Positions 33,097-41,896 of a stretch of 64,000 nt of DNA are shown here, one piece after another. Positions within the stretch are counted from its first letter, which is position 1; each line of letters opens with the position of its first letter. This stretch comes from Caldatribacterium sp051549785 (GTDB lineage: Bacteria; Atribacterota; Atribacteria; Atribacterales; Caldatribacteriaceae). The DNA lies in assembly GCF_051549785.1 (NCBI RefSeq), contig NZ_CP189974.1, positions 1,550,001 to 1,614,000 on the forward strand, in the 5' to 3' direction. The notes beneath the pieces are model-generated. The model saw nothing but the letters and a program-made list of their open reading frames with translations, searched no databases and was not told the origin of the DNA. The position numbers were made by a program, and so were the translations under genes.

Positions 33097-34289
33097 AGGT
33101 CCTGTACCTTGACTGCTTTTCGGGTATAAGCGGGGACATGTTCCTTGGAGCACTCCTTGATCTTGGGGGCATCGACGTCCCCTCCTTTGTCGCCTCACTC
33201 CACGAGTTCCTCCCCCTGTCTTTTGCCGTGGACATCAGAAAGGTGCACAGAAAGGGAATTGTAGCGACCCAGGTGGTGGTTTCTGAACCTAATCCCCCAA
33301 AGGAGCGAAGGGCCAGAGACCTCTTTGACCTCCTCACTGGGAGCCCCCTCCCTGAAGCCCTGAGGGAGAAGGCCCTGAAGATTCTTTGGAGAATCGCCGA
33401 GGTTGAAGGGAAAATCCACGGCCTTCCGCCAGATGAAGTGCACCTCCATGAAATCGGAGGAGGAGACACCTTAGTGGACATTGTCGGGACCCTGTACGCC
33501 CTTGACCTTCTCGGGGTACAGGCGGTGTACGCTTCACCGGTCCCCACGGGAAGGGGATTCATCCACACCGCTCATGGAGTTCTCCCCGTCCCCGCTCCGG
33601 CCACCCTAGAGCTCTTACGGGGCGTTCCGGTGTATACCGGGACTCTGGAGGGGGAACTCACCACGCCCACGGGAGCAGCCCTTGTGTCTTCTCTTGCACA
33701 GTCCTTTGGGCCATGTCCCTCCCTTGTGGTTCAGGAGGTGGGGTACGGGGCAGGAATGCAGGACCTCGAGGTTCCCAATGTCCTCCGAGTGATTCTCGGC
33801 GAAAGGGAGGAAAGGGCGATTCCCGAAAGGAACGTTCTCCTTGAGACCAACATCGACGATATGTCACCGCAGATTCTGGAGTACCTGACCGAGCGCCTTT
33901 TTCAGGCCGGAGCCCTCGATGTCTTCGTTACACCCATTTACATGAAAAAGCAGCGCCCTGCTTTCACCCTGTCCGTGCTCTCGCCCCTTTCCCTTGCGCC
34001 CCTTCTGCGAACGATTATCTTCGAGGAGACGACCACTCTGGGCATTCGGGAGTATGAAGTCACCAAATGGGTGCTCCCCAGGACGGCGACGGAGATTCCC
34101 ACCCCCTGGGGAACCGTTCGGGGAAAGGCGGTCACAAAACACGGGAGGGTGGTGATTCTCCCTGAATACGAAGACTGCAAAAAAATCGCTGCTCAGACAG
34201 GCTTACCTCTCCAGGAGGTCCTCAAAATAGCACAGGAGAGCGCATCCAGGGAAGGGGTGCCTACTCCGGGGCACCGGGAAAACCACTAA
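33093..34289 (+). CDS. larC: Nickel insertion protein LarC (CTG start)
   Basis: LarC inserts nickel into the pincer nucleotide using CTP. The protein reads as one uninterrupted frame of 398 residues, unlike the split LarC1/LarC2 of lactobacilli. The conserved N-terminus KVLYLDCFSGISGDMFLGAL only appears if translation starts upstream of ATG 33138; the only start-like codon that fits is CTG 33093, 9 bases after GGGAGG and overlapping the larB stop (CTGA). His-rich and catalytic segments include PDEVHLHEIGG and ETNIDDMSPQI. It ends convergent with a small gene (4-base overlap). Confidence 0.9.
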   Translation: MKVLYLDCFSGISGDMFLGALLDLGGIDVPSFVASLHEFLPLSFAVDIRKVHRKGIVATQVVVSEPNPPKERRARDLFDLLTGSPLPEALREKALKILWRIAEVEGKIHGLPPDEVHLHEIGGGDTLVDIVGTLYALDLLGVQAVYASPVPTGRGFIHTAHGVLPVPAPATLELLRGVPVYTGTLEGELTTPTGAALVSSLAQSFGPCPSLVVQEVGYGAGMQDLEVPNVLRVILGEREERAIPERNVLLETNIDDMSPQILEYLTERLFQAGALDVFVTPIYMKKQRPAFTLSVLSPLSLAPLLRTIIFEETTTLGIREYEVTKWVLPRTATEIPTPWGTVRGKAVTKHGRVVILPEYEDCKKIAAQTGLPLQEVLKIAQESASREGVPTPGHRENH

Positions 34290-34489
34290 CCCTCACACGA
34301 CCCGCCACAGGGCTTGCCGCACTTCAAGCACACAAGCTGAGCAAGGTACGCCTCTTCCTCGTCTTTTGTAAGGTATCGGTTCCGGACTCTTTTGTCGAGA
34401 ATCCAGGGCCAGCGGGCAATCCTCTCGGCAAAAGGAGTTCGACATACTTCTTCCATACCCTTGTCCCGGTATTCTCCACGGGCTTCCAT
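34286..34489 (-). CDS. Small cysteine-rich protein
   Basis: I do not recognise this 67-residue protein. Its C-terminus holds four cysteines, C54-x2-C57-x3-C61-x3-C65 (CLKCGKPCGGSC), a likely metal site; the rest is acidic/basic helix without a signal. It lies 12 bases after livF on the same strand and ends in a 4-base overlap with convergent larC. It could be a small regulator or metal-handling peptide. The overlapping frames and proper spacing support a real gene. Confidence 0.55.
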   Translation of the reverse strand: MEARGEYRDKGMEEVCRTPFAERIARWPWILDKRVRNRYLTKDEEEAYLAQLVCLKCGKPCGGSCEG

Positions 34490-34501
34490 ACTCTCGACCT
34501 C

Positions 34502-35224
34502 CTACTCCTCCCCAAGGTAGGCCTTTCGCACTCGCTCATCCTCAAGAAGCCTTTTCCCCTCTCCTTCCAAGGTAACGCGTCCCGTTTCTAGCACGTAGGC
34601 ATAATGAGCAATCTCCAGGGCCGCCCTTGCGTTCTGCTCAATAAGGAGAATGGTCACCCCGCTTTGGAGCAGTTCCTGGACGATATGGAAGATCTCCCGA
34701 ACAAGCAAAGGCGCAAGACCCAGTGAGGGCTCATCCATCATGAGGAGTCTGGGGCGAGACATCAAGGCCCTGGCAACGGCCAGCATCTGTTGCTCGCCCC
34801 CGCTCAGGGTTCCTCCTTTCTGCCAGGTTCGTTCCCTCAGGCGGGGGAAAAGCGAAAACACCCATTCGAGATCCCTCTTCAAACTCTGGTGGTCCCGGCG
34901 CGTGTAGGCACCAAGGAGGAGATTCTCCATGACGGTGAGATTCGGGAAAATCCGGCGTCCTTCGGGAACCATAGCGATGCCCATCTCCACAATGCGATGG
35001 GGTGATTCCTCAGTGATGTCCTGCCCTTCAAAGAGAATCCTCCCTTCCCTTGGCCGGACAAGCCCGGAGATAGTTCTCAGAGTCGTGCTCTTCCCGGCAC
35101 CGTTGGCGCCGATAAGGGCCACGATCGTCCCCCGGGGGACGAAGAGGCTCACACCCTTCAGGGCGTGGATTCCCCCGTAGAAGACGTGGAGATTCTCAAT
35201 CTGGAGCACGGCATCGCTTCTCAT
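34502..35224 (-). CDS. livF: Branched-chain amino acid ABC transporter ATPase LivF
   Basis: The 240-residue ATPase has Walker A GANGAGKS, signature LSGGEQQMLAVARAL, Walker B LLMMDEPSLGL and the switch His replaced by the family Gln (LIEQNARAAL), all as in LivF. With LivG it drives the LivHM permease from the cytoplasm. It overlaps livG by 4 bases and is the last transporter gene. Confidence 0.95.
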   Translation of the reverse strand: MRSDAVLQIENLHVFYGGIHALKGVSLFVPRGTIVALIGANGAGKSTTLRTISGLVRPREGRILFEGQDITEESPHRIVEMGIAMVPEGRRIFPNLTVMENLLLGAYTRRDHQSLKRDLEWVFSLFPRLRERTWQKGGTLSGGEQQMLAVARALMSRPRLLMMDEPSLGLAPLLVREIFHIVQELLQSGVTILLIEQNARAALEIAHYAYVLETGRVTLEGEGKRLLEDERVRKAYLGEE

Positions 35225-36000
35225 GCACTCTGGACCCCCAGATACGCCTCGATCACCCGCGGGTCTTTCTGGATTTCCTCCGGCGTCCCCTCGGCGATCT
35301 TGAGCCCAAAATCCATAACCGCCACCCGCTCACAGATGCCCATAACGACCTTCATATCGTGCTCAATGAGGAGAATGGTCAGCCCGAAATCCCGGCGAAT
35401 TTGCTCGATAAACCGCATGAGTTCAAGGGTCTCCTGGGGATTCATTCCCGCTGCAGGCTCGTCAAGAAGGAGGAGCTTCGGCCTCGTTGCCAGCGCTCGG
35501 GCAATCTCCAGACGCCGCTGTTCCCCGTAGGGCAGAGCCTGAGCCTCCTCATGAGCCACATCCGCAAGCCCTACTGCCTCAAGGAGCGCGTACGCCTCCT
35601 GGTGGAGCTTCTCCTCTGTACGCCATGTGGCAGGGAGGGAAAGCATGGTTTCGAGGAAAGAATGGGGAAAACGGACGTGGAACGAGACGAGAACGTTCTC
35701 GAGAACGCTCAAATGCCCGAAAAGGCGAATATTCTGGAATGTCCGGGCGATGCCCAAAGCGGTGACACGGTCCGGGGAGAGGCCGGTAATGTCCTTCCCG
35801 TAGAAGAAGACCCGACCACGGGTGGGGAGATACTGACCGCTCACGATGTTGAAGACCGTGGTCTTTCCCGCCCCGTTCGGTCCAATGAGTCCCACAAGGT
35901 CCCCTTCCCAGAGGGTGAGAGAGAAGTCGTTCACCGCCACAAGCCCTCCGAAAGCGATGGTCACACGGTCGATCCGGAGAACTTCTTCTCGCTCAGGCAC
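35221..36000 (-). CDS. livG: Branched-chain amino acid ABC transporter ATPase LivG
   Basis: The second ATPase has Walker A GPNGAGKT, the characteristic GIARTFQNIRLF Q-loop region, signature LPYGEQRRLEIARAL, Walker B LLLLDEPAAGM and the His switch LIEHDMKVVM. Start GTG 36000 is chosen over the longer frame to 36060: it overlaps the livM stop, has GGAGG seven bases before it, and gives the expected 259 residues. It pairs with LivF. Confidence 0.93.
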   Translation of the reverse strand: MPEREEVLRIDRVTIAFGGLVAVNDFSLTLWEGDLVGLIGPNGAGKTTVFNIVSGQYLPTRGRVFFYGKDITGLSPDRVTALGIARTFQNIRLFGHLSVLENVLVSFHVRFPHSFLETMLSLPATWRTEEKLHQEAYALLEAVGLADVAHEEAQALPYGEQRRLEIARALATRPKLLLLDEPAAGMNPQETLELMRFIEQIRRDFGLTILLIEHDMKVVMGICERVAVMDFGLKIAEGTPEEIQKDPRVIEAYLGVQSA

Positions 36001-37060
36001 GGGCCTTCCTCCCAAAAAGCAAACACAACACGTCCTCAAAAGAGAGCTCTCTCTGCCCAAAAAGCCCTCTCCGGTAGAAAATCATGAGGACCACGAGGAT
36101 AACCGAGAAGACCACCATCCGCATCCCGGGGATTCCGGGAAAGGTCCAGGAACCAATGGTGTGAGGAGCCTCAACCTCCCGCAGTAGCTCCTGGAGAAAA
36201 GCAAAGAGGATTGCGGTTACCGTTGATCCCGTGATACTTCCAAGGCCTCCAAGAACGATGATGATAAGGAGATTAAAGGTCATACTGAAGGTGAAGAGCG
36301 TGGGCGAGACCGTACTGATGAGGGTGACAAAAAGCCCTCCCGCAACTCCAGCAAAAAAGCCGCTGAGCACAAAGGCCAGGAGTTTGTGGCGAAAGAGGTT
36401 CACTCCCATGGCCTCAGCGGCAATCTCGTTCTCCCGGATGGCCTTCAGAGCCCGGCCAAAACTTGAGTTCACCAGATTTTTCACCACAAAAACCGTCCAG
36501 AAAGCCCAGTTCGCCGTCCACCACAGATTCGTATACTCAGGAATTCCCTTAATCCCAAGAGCACCATTGGTGATTGGAATGAGGTTATTGGCCAGAACAA
36601 TCACGATTTCTCCAAAACCAAAGGTTGCTATGGCCAGGTAATCCCCCCGCAGGCGAAGCGTGGGAATACCGATGAGCAACGCAAAGAGCGCTGCCAGAAG
36701 CCCCCCAAGAAAAAGCGCCACGATAAACAGCGAGGGAGGAAAGGAAAAGGCGTTCAAAGGCCAGATTAGAGGCTGAAGGAAGTACACCTCCTTCTTCTGG
36801 GCCAGAGGAAGCATGAGCAGGGCCACCGTGTACCCCCCAATGGCCATGAAGGCGTTGGGCCCCAGGGAGAACTGACCGGTGACACCGTTCACGAGATTGT
36901 ACGCCACCGCCGCAACGACGTAAATGCAGGCAGTGTTGAGAATTCGAATGAGATAAGCGTTGAGGTATCTTTCAGCCAGAACCACACCAAGCACGAGGAG
37001 ACCGAAAAGAAACACCGTGAGGAAGAGGCGACAGCGCGCTGAAATCTTTTCCACCGTCAT
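35993..37060 (-). CDS. livM: Branched-chain amino acid ABC transporter permease LivM
   Basis: The 355-residue membrane protein has about nine hydrophobic segments and the LivM motifs YNLVNGVTGQFSLGPNAFMA and TLRLRGDYLAIATFGFGEI, plus the permease loop RALKAIRENEIAAEAMGVN that contacts the ATPase. It overlaps livH by 4 bases and livG by 8. The loop after the second helix (LAQKKEVYFLQPLIWPLN) is longer than usual. Confidence 0.93.
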   Translation of the reverse strand: MTVEKISARCRLFLTVFLFGLLVLGVVLAERYLNAYLIRILNTACIYVVAAVAYNLVNGVTGQFSLGPNAFMAIGGYTVALLMLPLAQKKEVYFLQPLIWPLNAFSFPPSLFIVALFLGGLLAALFALLIGIPTLRLRGDYLAIATFGFGEIVIVLANNLIPITNGALGIKGIPEYTNLWWTANWAFWTVFVVKNLVNSSFGRALKAIRENEIAAEAMGVNLFRHKLLAFVLSGFFAGVAGGLFVTLISTVSPTLFTFSMTFNLLIIIVLGGLGSITGSTVTAILFAFLQELLREVEAPHTIGSWTFPGIPGMRMVVFSVILVVLMIFYRRGLFGQRELSFEDVLCLLFGRKARA

Positions 37061-37950
37061 ACCTTCTCCCTCACCGCCTCACCCATGAGGCCACCAGGGC
37101 GAACAAGGAGAAAAACAATGAGGATGGTGAAGACAAAGGCATCCCGGTACCCCGTAAGACCTGGGAAAAAGGCCACGATCAGGATTTCTGCGAGGCCAAT
37201 GATGAATCCCCCAAGCATTGCCCCAACCACGTTCCCGACGCCACCCACGACCGCAGCGGTAAAGGCCTTCCATCCAGGGAAAATGCCCATGAGAGGATTA
37301 ATCTGGGGGTACTTGCACGCCCAGAGCACCCCTCCAATCCCGGCCAAAGCTGAACCCAGAGCAAAAGTGTAGAGGATAATCCGGTCGACATCGACCCCCA
37401 TGAGACGCGTTGTTTCCATATCCCGGGAAACAGCCCGCATGGCTATGCCGATTTTCGTCCGATACACAATGTAGAAGAGAACGAAAAGAATGAGGATGCT
37501 GATGACGGGGACCCAAAAGGTCACACCCTGAATGCGGGCTCCAAGGAGGACGTAGACGTTTTTCATAAGGTCTGGTCGTGGGAAACCCTTGGGTCGGGCA
37601 CCCACCGTTACGAGACCAAAATTCTCGATGAAGAAGGAAACGCCCACCGCGGTGATGAGCGCCGATATCCGGGGGGCATTCCGGAGAGGACGGTACGCCA
37701 CCCGTTCAATACTCATACCCACAACGGCACAGAGCGCCACCCCTATGAGGACCGAAAGCCACCAGGGGAGAAGGAAAATGACCATCATGAAGAAGGCAAA
37801 GTATGTCCCGAGCATGAAGACATCGCTGTGGGCGAAATTAATGAGGCCCAGGATACCATAGACAAGGGTGTACCCAATGGCCAAAAGAGCGTAAAGACTT
37901 CCCACTGAAATGCCATTCATGAGTTGCTGGAAAAAGGTTGCCCAGCTCAT
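37057..37950 (-). CDS. livH: Branched-chain amino acid ABC transporter permease LivH
   Basis: The permease shows LivH motifs: QLMNGISVGSLYALLAIGYT at the start, GLINFAHSDVFMLG, and the ATPase-contact loop AMRAVSRDMETTRLMGVDV. ATG 37950 is chosen over the longer frame to 38001 since the longer one would run through the terminator hairpin and because AGGTG lies just before it; this gives 297 residues, the family length. Confidence 0.93.
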   Translation of the reverse strand: MSWATFFQQLMNGISVGSLYALLAIGYTLVYGILGLINFAHSDVFMLGTYFAFFMMVIFLLPWWLSVLIGVALCAVVGMSIERVAYRPLRNAPRISALITAVGVSFFIENFGLVTVGARPKGFPRPDLMKNVYVLLGARIQGVTFWVPVISILILFVLFYIVYRTKIGIAMRAVSRDMETTRLMGVDVDRIILYTFALGSALAGIGGVLWACKYPQINPLMGIFPGWKAFTAAVVGGVGNVVGAMLGGFIIGLAEILIVAFFPGLTGYRDAFVFTILIVFLLVRPGGLMGEAVREKV

Positions 37951-37962
37951 AGCACCTCGGGG

Positions 37963-37993
37963 AAAAAGGGGCAGGTTGATCCTGCCCCTTTTT
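37963..37993 (-). terminator. Strong hairpin between livK and livH
   Basis: A perfect 13-base-pair stem (37963-37975 with 37981-37993) around a 5-base loop, ending in five Ts on the minus strand, starts five bases after the livK stop. It has the form of a Rho-independent terminator and would cut off most transcripts after the binding protein gene, leaving fewer copies of livHMGF. Confidence 0.88.
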
Positions 37994-37997
37994 CGGT

Positions 37998-39122
37998 TCA
38001 CTCGACAGTCACCGTCTTCACGAAGACGAACTTTCCACCCTCAACTTTCCTGACAACCACAGGCTTTAAGGCATCCCCGTTTTCGATGGTCACCTTTCCG
38101 GTAACCACATCGAGATTTTCGGTGTCCTCAATGGCTTCCCGAATCTTCACAGGATCAGTGGATCCAGCGCGTTCGATGGCGTTGATAAGGATGAGATACG
38201 CATCAGCCCCGAGGGCTCCGAACATATTGGGATCCTTTCCGAATTTCTCTTTGTAGAGGTCGATGTACTTCTGACCGATGTCGTTGAGGCCTCTCGTGGC
38301 ATCCCATATGGCGGTATGGTACAGACCCTCTACAGCATCGCCTCCTACACTAAAGAGTTCGGGAGCATCCGCTCCGTCAGCGGAGAGAATGATTCCCTCA
38401 TACCCCAGGTCTCTGGCCTGCCGGCAGATAAGGGCGATTTCCGTGTAGTAGTTGGGGACATAGAGAAGGTCGGGGTTAGCGTTGATGATGGTGGTGAGCT
38501 GTGCCGAGAAGTCCTGATCACCGGTTTTGCAGTGCTGCTCAACAATGACCTTCCCGCCTCGCTTTTCAAACTCCTCCTTAAAGAAGTTCCCTAAAGCCAC
38601 GCAGTAGTCCTGGGCGATGTCCGAGAGAATAGCCGCAGTTTCCGCCTTCAGGTCCTCGCGGGCAAATTGCGCCGCAGCCGCCGCTTGATAGGGATCGAGG
38701 AAGCACGCACGAAAAACGAATTTCTTCCCCTGGGTGACGAGGGGGTTGGTCGCGGTAGCAGAAATAATGGGGATCTGCTTTTCCTCACATATTGGACCCG
38801 CCGCAAGCATGCTGCCACTTATGGCAGGGCCGATGATCGCCACAACGTTTTCCTTGTCGATGAGCCGCGTGGTGGCGTTGGCTGCCTCGACCTTATCGCT
38901 CTTGTTGTCAACTAAGACGAGCTCTACTTTTTTCCCGAGGGCTGTGTCACCGACAATTTCCCGAATGAGGTTAATACCCTCCCAGATCATCTGACCGTAC
39001 GCTGCCACAGCGCCAGTCATTTCGAGGTTTGCCCCAATACGGATGGTTTCCTGAGCAGACGCTACTCCGCTCAAAAGGAGTCCGACACAGAGCACAACCG
39101 CAAAAAGCTTTCGCACAGACAC
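37998..39122 (-). CDS. livK: ABC transporter substrate-binding protein (LivK-type)
   Basis: The 374-residue protein has a signal peptide (VVLCVGLLLSGVASA, cut before QETIRIG) and the type I periplasmic-binding fold: RIGANLEMTGAVAAYGQ, IIGPAISGSMLAAGPICEE, ALGADAYLILINAIERA. A two-cysteine pair may form a disulfide. Ligands in this family range from branched-chain amino acids to other amides and aromatic acids. It is first in its operon; GTG 39122 or 39116 starts it after AAAGGA. A strong terminator follows it. Confidence 0.93.
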   Translation of the reverse strand: MSVRKLFAVVLCVGLLLSGVASAQETIRIGANLEMTGAVAAYGQMIWEGINLIREIVGDTALGKKVELVLVDNKSDKVEAANATTRLIDKENVVAIIGPAISGSMLAAGPICEEKQIPIISATATNPLVTQGKKFVFRACFLDPYQAAAAAQFAREDLKAETAAILSDIAQDYCVALGNFFKEEFEKRGGKVIVEQHCKTGDQDFSAQLTTIINANPDLLYVPNYYTEIALICRQARDLGYEGIILSADGADAPELFSVGGDAVEGLYHTAIWDATRGLNDIGQKYIDLYKEKFGKDPNMFGALGADAYLILINAIERAGSTDPVKIREAIEDTENLDVVTGKVTIENGDALKPVVVRKVEGGKFVFVKTVTVE

Positions 39123-39161
39123 TCCTCCTTTCCTTCCTTTATTAGGCTAAAGGTACCACTT

Positions 39162-39887
39162 TCAGCCTCCCACTTCAAGACGGTACGCCAGAACTTCCGG
39201 AAGACCGGCGAGGAGAATCTTACGCGCTGCAGCGCGAACGTCGTACGCCACTCGCTGAATGACTACCCGCCGTTCTTCCACGAAAAAGAGCCCGAAACTC
39301 GCTTTTGGGTTTCCGTCCCTTGGCTGCCCCACACTTCCGCAGTTTACGAGGTACCTCTTGCCCTCCTCAAGCAAAAGTTCCCCACCCTCCAGAAAAACAA
39401 TGCGCTCTGTTCTCTTCCCGTCCCACACATATCCCTCAGCCACATGGGTGTGACCAAAAAAGCACACCGAGAAGCCCTGTTCCTCGAAGAGCTCCCGGGC
39501 CTGCCAGGGGTCAGTGATGTACTCGTCAACAGGAGAACGAGGGCTTCCGTGGACAAAGAGGCACCCGTAATCTTCAAAAAAGGGTGGAAGGTTTCCGAGG
39601 AAGGAAAGACTCCCCGGACCCAGATGCTCCCTGGTCCAGAGAATGGCCGAAGCGGCAAAAGGGTTGAACCAGGAAACGGGCAAGAGACCGAGGATGCAGG
39701 CTTCGTGATTCCCAAGGGTAGCTCTTGCCCTTTTCTCCCGTACCCATTCCACACAGCGTTCTGGCTCTGCGCCATATCCGACAATGTCTCCGAGAACAAC
39801 GACTTCGTCGTCCGGAGAGAGTTCCTGCGCCACCGCCTGCAGGGCGTCAAAGTTCCCGTGGATATCTGAGAGGATCGCAATCCGCAA
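39162..39887 (-). CDS. Calcineurin-type metallophosphoesterase
   Basis: The 241-residue protein has all five motifs of the MPE fold: LSDIHGNFDAL (6-16), VLGDIVGYG, LGNHEACI, FVHGSP and FGHTHVAEGY, so the two-metal centre is intact. It is of the YfcE/ApaH-like group acting on phosphodiesters. The TTG start follows directly on the stop of ntpD (TAG-TTG), so it is the last gene of the V-ATPase operon. Whether it serves the ATPase or is merely cotranscribed is not known. Confidence 0.85.
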   Translation of the reverse strand: MRIAILSDIHGNFDALQAVAQELSPDDEVVVLGDIVGYGAEPERCVEWVREKRARATLGNHEACILGLLPVSWFNPFAASAILWTREHLGPGSLSFLGNLPPFFEDYGCLFVHGSPRSPVDEYITDPWQARELFEEQGFSVCFFGHTHVAEGYVWDGKRTERIVFLEGGELLLEEGKRYLVNCGSVGQPRDGNPKASFGLFFVEERRVVIQRVAYDVRAAARKILLAGLPEVLAYRLEVGG

Positions 39888-40502
39888 CTACGACATCGAC
39901 CCCTTAATCCGCATAATCCCCGTGATGGCGGAACGGGCGAGCTCCTCAAGCTTCAATTGAATGTACTTGATGGTCTCCTCGAGGTTGGGGATGAGCACGT
40001 ACTCCAGAGCGTTCACCCGACGGCGGGTTTTCTCAATCTCCACGGCCAGAAGCTCAATGGTTTTCTCGGCTTCGGCAAGGCGAATCATGAGGGGCAGCAC
40101 CCGGGAAAACAACCGGAACGCTGTATCGAGCTCTGCAGGAGTGTGCACCACGCCGTAGGCGTACGGGTCTCCTTCAACCTGAACCTCAAAGTGGGGAACC
40201 CGGACCCCAGTGAAGTACCTTGTACGAACCTCAAGGAGCAGTCGCTGCTGGGACACAAGGGTAACGAGCTCCTTGTCTTCTTCAGAGAGCATGAGGGAGG
40301 CAATGTTCTGCGCCTCAAAGGCCTTGACGATTTCCCTCTCAATCTCCCGACGGAGGTTGGCATTCTCCCGCACAACTCGGACGAAGTCCTGAATGAGCGC
40401 GTCAAGCTTGTCTTTGAGGAGCTTGTGCCCTCGCCTCGCCATCGCAAGGCGGTTTCGGAGCTTCATGAGCTCCATGCGATTGGGATTGACATTGAGTCTC
40501 AT
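39888..40502 (-). CDS. ntpD: V-type ATP synthase subunit D (central stalk)
   Basis: The 204-residue helical protein has the subunit D start LNVNPNRMELMKLRNRLAMARRGHKLLKDK-type arrangement (basic, coiled coil) and closes with a second coiled coil (VNALEYVLIPNLEETIKYI). It forms the rotor shaft inside the A3B3 hexamer. It overlaps ntpB by 4 bases; order ...A-B-D is the standard one. Confidence 0.93.
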   Translation of the reverse strand: MRLNVNPNRMELMKLRNRLAMARRGHKLLKDKLDALIQDFVRVVRENANLRREIEREIVKAFEAQNIASLMLSEEDKELVTLVSQQRLLLEVRTRYFTGVRVPHFEVQVEGDPYAYGVVHTPAELDTAFRLFSRVLPLMIRLAEAEKTIELLAVEIEKTRRRVNALEYVLIPNLEETIKYIQLKLEELARSAITGIMRIKGSMS

Positions 40503-41896
40503 GGAGCCTCGGCTCTCCTCTCCTGCCTTTTTCCGTAGAACCGCTCAAGGTACTCGTCGCGGATACGCTTGAGCTCCTCCCGCGGGAGCATGCGCAGAAG
40601 ATCCCAGCCGATTTCCAGCGTCTCTTCGATACTGCGATTCTCATACTCTCCCTGTTGCACGAAGCGTTCCTCGAACCGATCGGCGAACTTCATGTAAAGG
40701 CGGTCGAGTTCAGTGAGAGAGGCCTCTCCGAGGATTGTGGCAAGCTCTGCAGCCTCTCGCCCGCGGGCATAGGCGGCGAAAAGCTGGTTCGCCACATCGG
40801 CATGGTCATCCCGCGTTTTGCCCGGACCGATGCCCTTGTCCCGAAGCCGGGACAGAGACGGAAGAACGTCGATGGGAGGGTAGATACCCTTCCGGTGGAG
40901 CTGGCGACTCAGGATAATCTGCCCTTCGGTAATGTACCCCGTGAGGTCAGGGATGGGATGGGTCTTGTCGTCTTCGGGCATGGTGAGAATGGGAATCTGC
41001 GTAATGGACCCCTTTTTCCCTCGAATTCGGCCCGCGCGCTCGTACATCGTGGCTAGGTCAGTGTAGAGGTACCCGGGGTATCCTCGCCGTCCCGGAACTT
41101 CTCGACGGGCAGCGGAGATTTCCCGAAGCGCCTCGCAGTAGTTGGTCATGTCCGTGAGGATGACGAGAACGTGCATGTCAAGCTCAAAGGCCAGAAACTC
41201 TGCAGCGGTGAGCGCCATACGGGGAGTGATGATCCGTTCCACTGCCGGGTCACTGGCAAGGTTGACGAAGAGGACGGAACGTTCTATGGCTCCCGTGTTG
41301 CGGAGCTCCGAGATAAAGTAGTTGGCCTCTTCGAAGGTAATGCCCAATGCGCCGAAGACAACGGCAAACTTCTCTTCCCCGCTCAGCACCCGGGCCTGCC
41401 GGGCAATCTGGGCAGCCAGACGGGCATGGGGTAGCCCTGAACCCGAGAAGATAGGAAGCTTTTGTCCCCGCACAAGGGTGTTCAAACCGTCGATGGCTGA
41501 GATGCCTGTCTGGATGAAGTCTGTGGGGTAGTCTCGGGCAACGGGGTTTATCGGGTTTCCGTTGATATCAAGCCGGGCATCAGGGACGATTTCCGGTCCA
41601 CCGTCTATGGGGACTCCCGAGCCGCTGAAAATTCGCCCGAGAATATCCGGGGAAACGGGGAGTTCCATCACCCTTCCTAAGAACCGAACCTTGCTCTGCC
41701 CGATACCGATGCCCTCGGTTCCCTCGAAAACTTGCACCAGAGCCTTGCCCCTGCTGGTCATGAGTACCTGGCCCCGACGCCGGGTTCCATCCTGGAGCTC
41801 AATTTCCACGATTTCCATGTATCGAGCGTCTTCAACCTGCTCCACGGTGAGCAGAGGTCCTGCCACCTCGGAAATGGTCGTGAATTCCTTATACAT
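40499..41896 (-). CDS. ntpB: V-type ATP synthase subunit B
   Basis: The non-catalytic subunit of the hexamer, 465 residues from ATG 41896. Family marks are ISEVAGPLLTVEQVEDARY at the start, GSGLPHARLAAQIARQA in the position of the degenerate P-loop, and VTDMTNYCEALREI-like LTDMTNYCEALREISAA. The longer frame up to 41971 is rejected because ATG 41896 overlaps the ntpA stop by 8 bases with normal length. Confidence 0.95.
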   Translation of the reverse strand: MYKEFTTISEVAGPLLTVEQVEDARYMEIVEIELQDGTRRRGQVLMTSRGKALVQVFEGTEGIGIGQSKVRFLGRVMELPVSPDILGRIFSGSGVPIDGGPEIVPDARLDINGNPINPVARDYPTDFIQTGISAIDGLNTLVRGQKLPIFSGSGLPHARLAAQIARQARVLSGEEKFAVVFGALGITFEEANYFISELRNTGAIERSVLFVNLASDPAVERIITPRMALTAAEFLAFELDMHVLVILTDMTNYCEALREISAARREVPGRRGYPGYLYTDLATMYERAGRIRGKKGSITQIPILTMPEDDKTHPIPDLTGYITEGQIILSRQLHRKGIYPPIDVLPSLSRLRDKGIGPGKTRDDHADVANQLFAAYARGREAAELATILGEASLTELDRLYMKFADRFEERFVQQGEYENRSIEETLEIGWDLLRMLPREELKRIRDEYLERFYGKRQERRAEAP

